Positions 59,801-64,000 of a DNA stretch of 64,000 nt are shown here, one piece after another; positions within the stretch are counted from its first letter, which is position 1, and every line of letters begins with the position of its first letter. This DNA comes from Climacium dendroides (taxonomy: Eukaryota > Streptophyta > Bryopsida > Hypnales > Climaciaceae): contig OX467083.1 in the NCBI GenBank assembly GCA_950106755.1, positions 47,010,555 through 47,074,554 on the forward strand, read 5' to 3'. The position numbers were made by a program, and so were the translations under genes. The notes beneath the pieces were generated by a model. It did not search any database. It was given only the letters and a program-made list of their open reading frames with translations, and was not told where the DNA came from.

Positions 59801-60938
59801 TGCAATAAGAGGGGATTCTCAAACGAGACTTCAAAATTCAGTTTTCAAAGTTATGAGAATAATTAGAGGGTTCAGAATCATAGAGGGTTCACAATGGAAA
59901 GAAGGAAAAGAACCTTGCAGTTGACGTCCCACCCAAAGCCGTGGTTTGGAAAAAAGACGAGGTTCAAAACAAGAGAGAAACCTCAAAAAAAAAGATATAA
60001 TGGACTCGCAGATGACAGGTCACTCAATCCTCTTCCAGAGCAGAAAACGGCAGTTTTGAGAAAACGTTCTAAACGGTAGAAAAGTTCGATTTCACGTCAG
60101 ACAGAACCAAAGAAACTGCAACTTCATAGCGCATGGAATCCCGAAGTCACTCTGTCCTGGGCTACAAAGCAAACCCTAACATTGACTCTAATTCTTCATT
60201 GCCCAATTCACCATTGCCAACTCTCCGCACTAATTCGTTTCCCACTATCACGACGCTATCGGTTAATCCTCCTTTCAAACACGTCATTTACTGCTATGTC
60301 GTGATCTCCATTACTACAATTTCACAGCATGGCGCCCATGCGCCGCCATTCATATCATGGCACCTCTAGTACCAGGCCAAGATCGAAATCAAATAAAACA
60401 TGACTACAGAAAAACACGAAAACTACATGAGCAAGCAAATTGGACGGAGGGTTGGATCCAACGCTTTCCAGATGCCGCTAATTTCCCCTTCTCTCTAATT
60501 GGACATAACGTACAGTGACTTACAAAACTGATTCATGGTCTGGGACATTTGTATTCCAAAAGCCATAGCACAAGATTGAGTGAAGAAATTGTAAAAGTGT
60601 AAAAGTTCACTAAAGTTGTCACATCGATTGATGTCTACTGAGTCACTGTTGGGACATTTGTATTCAAATAACCATATATCACAAGATCGAGTGAAGAAAT
60701 TTGTAAAGTGTAAAGTTGTAGAGAAGTTGTAGTACTTATCGATTGTTGTCTACCTGCCTGGGCTGGCATACTCGAAGAGCTTGCCAGTGCTGGAGAAGAT
60801 CACCAGCCCGACTTCCGCATCGCACAGCACCGCCAGCTCGTGCGCCTTCTTCAGCAACCCACTCCGTCTCTTGGAAAACGTCACCTGCCGACTGGTGGTA
60901 TTCTCGATCTTCCGAATCTCCACCTTACCGCGACCCAT
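56864..60938 (-). CDS. MIKC-type (type II) MADS-box transcription factor
   Basis: Nine minus-strand exons, 60938-60754, 59735-59666, 59531-59470, 58937-58826, 58642-58601, 58475-58434, 58040-57871, 57317-57241 and 56973-56864, give 289 residues with all phases closing. Exon sizes of 185, 70, 62, 112, 42 and 42 are the classic MIKC pattern. The MADS domain starts [20 protein letters not shown] and includes [20 protein letters not shown] (about residues 1-60), which binds CArG boxes as a dimer. The I region ([11 protein letters not shown]) follows. The K domain (about 86-171) has heptad-like Leu/Ile spacing, for example [11 protein letters not shown] and [14 protein letters not shown]. The C region is polar. 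The start Met is fixed by the family's N-terminus; the longer upstream reading frame (to 61010) is probably 5' UTR. Exon 9 has a second acceptor 9 bases upstream. The exact subclade is not resolved. Confidence 0.95.
59089..59153. promoter_or_regulatory. Telobox-like cluster in MADS intron 3
   Basis: GGTTTAGGGTTTAGGGTT at 59089-59106 contains two plant telomere-type TTTAGGG units. CTTAGGGTTTGGGGTT follows near 59135-59150. Read on the gene strand this gives the AAACCCTAAA telobox motif. In Arabidopsis teloboxes recruit TRB proteins and Polycomb; that role here is inference. Confidence 0.4.
60537..60762 (-). repeat. 115-bp tandem duplication reaching the MADS exon 1 donor
   Basis: Two copies, about 60537-60647 and 60648-60762, share GGGACATTTGTATTC, CACAAGAT(T/C)GAGTGAAGAAA and ATCGATTG.TGTCTAC. 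The GTCTAC (donor GTAGAC on the gene strand) occurs at 60633-60638 and at the real donor 60748-60753. Confidence 0.8.
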
Positions 60939-62747
60939 CGATCCCCACCTACAACGTACTCTCGATCTCTGCCTAACACTCGAGCAAACTAGCCGCAAGG
61001 GCGACGTCACCTCGCAATCGATTTCACATTCTCAACACTTGGAATCATTCCCAGGGAATAGAAGCTCCGACCTGCAACGTTAACTGATGGAAGCAAGCAT
61101 TGTATCAACCGCCGGCGCGAGCAGTCATCGTCCATGGCCCACAGCTACAGTACATCGATCCCAACGCCATTGCAGTAACTTACACTAAGTTAGAATCATT
61201 GCTGGCTTAATTAATGGAAAGAATGCTAGCTTACTAGCTGGAAACATTGCTAGCTTACTCGAAACATTGCGAGGTTACTGAAAAGGATGCTGGAGCGACA
61301 CTGGAAGGAATGCTAGCGGACGGACAGGCAAGGAGCTCGATCTGGCGACGGGATTGGCTTCTATTCTTGTGCGAGCTAGCATTCCACTCTGGATGTAAAT
61401 TCCCTGGACTTCGTATTATGATAATATCTCAAGCTACGGGGCTCCTAAGTTCAGTTCTGGTTCACTTTCTTCTGACGTCTAACTTAGATCTGACGAAAAG
61501 AAGTCGTCGAAAATTTTCGGCATGCGAGCCCCCTCTGTAGCCAGCCAGCTGCCGACACCCACGCCTATGATAAATTTATGCCGTGGACTGTGTGGCACTG
61601 TGGCGGAGTGTGGATCTACCCTGCCACCAATATCCCAATGTGGTAATAAAATCAGACACTGGAGTTATTAGTGTTGCGACTCTAGGATGTAATAGGTTTC
61701 ACCAGTCATCGACAGTTGCCCTTTCGGGCTTGGAAAGCAAACTAGGCTAGGGAGCTCTGGTTGTACTGGAGAGTTCTGGACTGCAAGTTGCGCAAACTGC
61801 AGGCTTGAAAGCCTGTAAACCAATGTAAGCTTATTGAACTCTGCGGAAAGGTTTCTTATTCGTGAGACGGTGAATTGGTGACGATTCTCTCCAGTTTCAT
61901 GTCCCACTGCACGGACTTGAGAGAATCACGCATGATATTCTGCCAAGAGTGATGCTTCATGTCCCTCTGCCGATCAAATGCAAAAGCCCTTGGCAAGTGG
62001 ATGGCAATCGGAGGGCACAGCTTTGCTCAGACTTTAGGGGAGGAGACAGCCTTTTGGCATGAAGGAGCCAAGGAGATGGAAGTTCGACTCGAATTGCAGA
62101 GCAAGGCTTATTTGATCCGATATTTTCTGCACCAGGCAGTATGGGTGTTCGGATTGGAGCATGCGAATCGTCTGACACACAATCCCTCCGCAATCCAATG
62201 CAACCAAAAGGAGCGCAGTAAAGGAGCATTTTGGCCATTTAGTGTTCATAAATAAGGCTACATTTAGAAAATAGGTACAAAAAGTTCTAGAGGTACCAAA
62301 TATGGGAATACTACAGCGTTGGATTTGAATTTGTACTTTTGCAGCACGTTTGGTAGAGGTGAAATGTGGAGCAGTGGAGCTAATTATGAACAGCACCGCA
62401 TTTGGGATCGCTGCTCTCATTCGCTCAATGTTGAACTTGCCATGTCCTGCAAGCCGGCTGGGCTTGCGGTAAAGTCCGCACTATTAATGCCTCAGTGCTC
62501 GAATAGGAAGATGAAAATGTTATTTAGTCACATTTTGAAAATCATTATAAGGAACTGCAACGTCTTCTTCATTTTGGGGAAGGCGGCGTTCAGGAAGTTT
62601 TTAGGAGTTGCCCCGGTAAGGTAGAAGCACCTAAATGTGACTCCTAGTATTCAAGATTTGCAGATGTTGAGGGTAGGTACCAAATAAAATGATGCACTTA
62701 TTAGGAAATGGATTAGGAAACCAACAAAATTGGTTTTGTGTTTTTCC
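60939..62747. other. MADS upstream region and spacer
   Basis: This region holds the MADS 5' UTR and promoter. A TTGCAG on the minus strand at about 61072-61077 could be a 5' UTR intron acceptor. The stretch is less AT-rich up to about 62640, with a run of GAAACATTGC.AG(C/G)TTACT motifs near 61225-61280, but no gene model can be supported. Confidence 0.4.
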
Positions 62748-63125
62748 AAGCTTGTATGAATATAATATGAATTTGTGAAAACAGGTGTGTAGATGCAACT
62801 ACTATGGACAATAGACTACCACAAAAGTGTATACTAAAACATCCAAAAGCAACAAACCCTAAGCTTGTATTTTGAAGCTTGTATGAATATAATATGAATT
62901 TGTGAAAACAGGTGTGTAGATGCAACTACTATGGATAATAGACTACCACAAAAGTGTACACTGAAACACCCAAAAGCAACAAACCCTAAGCTTGTATTTC
63001 CAAGCTTGTATGAATATAATATGAATTTGTGAAAACAAGTGTGTAGATGCAACTACTATGGACAATAAACTACCACAAAAGTGTATACTAAAACATCCCA
63101 AAGCAACAAACTCTAAGCTTGTATT
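62748..63125 (+). repeat. 127-bp tandem repeat, three copies
   Basis: Units start AAGCTTGTATGAATATAATA at 62748, 62875 and 63002. They run through GGTGTGTAGATGCAACTACT and CCACAAAAGTGTA to CAACAAACCCTAAGCTTGTA with only a few substitutions. Confidence 0.93.
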
Positions 63126-63847
63126 GCGGTCATTTTATTAGCCAATGCAAAATCCAAACCCATCACTACGACACATTCATAAAAACTCACATGTCAGCAT
63201 TGGGTCTACTTTCGCTTTAATTTAGGGCATATTCTAAATGTTGATAAATGACTCCTATTACATTTGGATGCACATATCTTCATCCCTGTGGAATGAGCAA
63301 ATGGCATATATGAGCAAATTTTGGCTTATTTTTATGAAAGTGATATACAAGCACTCACTATTTAGTAACCTTGGACCAAGTTTGTTTGTGTAGGATTCTT
63401 ACACAACAACTGCTTGTAAGTGTGCTACATAATTTTGCAATTGAAAGTAGTTTTGATAAAAACAACCAACGCCAAGAAATTCTTGACTAGAAATGGGTGT
63501 TTGGTGCTCTTTATACAGAGACTATATTATATGAAGCCGGAGAAAAATGAAATGTCAACATGAGACTGCACACTGAATAACCTTAGACACTTGCTCTAAC
63601 AAGTTTGGACCAATTGCAAGTCAAGTGTGCACCAAAAGTAATGGTGCCAAAGCAAAATGTGACTTTCAGTTGACTCTAGGTGTGCCATGTTGGATGTAGG
63701 TCCTTTCTTGACAAGGCAACAATGGCCTATTGGCGTCTATACCCGTGGGACACTACCCCTCTCATTTGTAGATTAGGTGTATTTATATGTTTCTATAATC
63801 AATATGTGGTTCTAATGTATCTTGATAGGCCACTTGTGGTTGCTAGT
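63126..63847. other. Intergenic DNA
   Basis: No feature is supported. Confidence 0.3.
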
Positions 63848-64000
63848 CTTATAAGATAGGAGGTCTATAAATTGCCCATTTAAGAGATGAAACTGAATTT
63901 TGAAGAAGTAAATCTTTTTGAAATATTTTGTTGTAATTTTTCCTTGAAGACAAGTGGAATTGGCATCTAACCGAAGTCATTTAATATTTTTTTGAACTTT
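63848..64000. mobile_element. MITE family M2, copy 3 (cut by window end)
   Basis: It begins AAGATAGGAGGTCTATAAAT and follows 50440-50757 through GAATTTTGAAGA, TTTTTCCTTGAAGACAAGTG and GGCATCTAACC. The sequence ends at the window edge. Confidence 0.7.

Noticed and set aside
60939..61010. 24-residue in-frame N-terminal extension of the MADS protein
   Set aside because: MIKC proteins begin at MGRGK, and the extension has no similarity to the family and is better read as 5' UTR.
61247..62624. Several ORFs of about 95-128 codons on both strands upstream of the MADS gene
   Set aside because: They overlap each other on both strands, lack family signatures and do not join into a spliced model.
62748..63125. 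CRISPR-like regular repeats
   Set aside because: The units are head-to-tail 127-base copies with no unique spacers, and the window is a plant nuclear genome.

Overview
This is nuclear DNA of a land plant. Four intron-containing genes have clear plant counterparts, splice sites are GT-AG with one GC-AG exception, and the long intergenic stretches are AT-rich and full of small inverted-repeat transposons. A type II MIKC MADS-box gene together with small-exon genes embedded in old MITE debris suggests a non-seed plant (moss, lycophyte or fern relative). That placement is an inference and the species is not determined.

Layout. Bases 1-6171 (+) hold the 3' part of a PELP1/RIX1-like ribosome-biogenesis gene, with 12 exons visible and its 5' end outside the window. 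It converges on a complete five-exon dipeptidyl-peptidase-IV-like serine peptidase gene at 6822-11082 (-), whose upstream side carries a (GA)22 tract. From 12.4 to 25.4 kb there are no supported genes, only transposon-like inverted repeats. A decayed hAT-type transposase gene lies at about 26.0-29.2 kb (+). A complete seven-exon 5-formyltetrahydrofolate cyclo-ligase gene follows at 31353-34652 (+), and a five-exon alpha/beta-hydrolase of the plant methylesterase family at 37220-39285 (-). From 39.3 to 56.8 kb no gene can be supported. This stretch has a 28-bp minisatellite, a long near-perfect hairpin and several MITE families. A complete nine-exon MIKC-type MADS-box gene occupies 56864-60938 (-). 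The last 3 kb contain a 127-bp tandem repeat and the start of another dispersed repeat.

The genes are unrelated housekeeping or regulatory loci and do not form a pathway. Exon models were built by hand: each junction was chosen to have a splice signal, keep the reading frame and preserve family homology, and the frames close exactly in all four genes (PELP1-like in its visible part). The least certain junction is the one joining exon 1 of the methylesterase gene.

I found no convincing new multi-gene system. The most interesting points are a decayed tandem copy of exon 2 inside the cyclo-ligase gene, a GC-AG intron in the same gene, a 9-nt tandem 3' splice site and a duplicated exon-1 donor in the MADS gene, a predicted signal peptide on the methylesterase, MITE families shared between introns of neighbouring genes, a 135-bp-arm hairpin, and two abutting elements separated by three copies of the same 6-bp target sequence.
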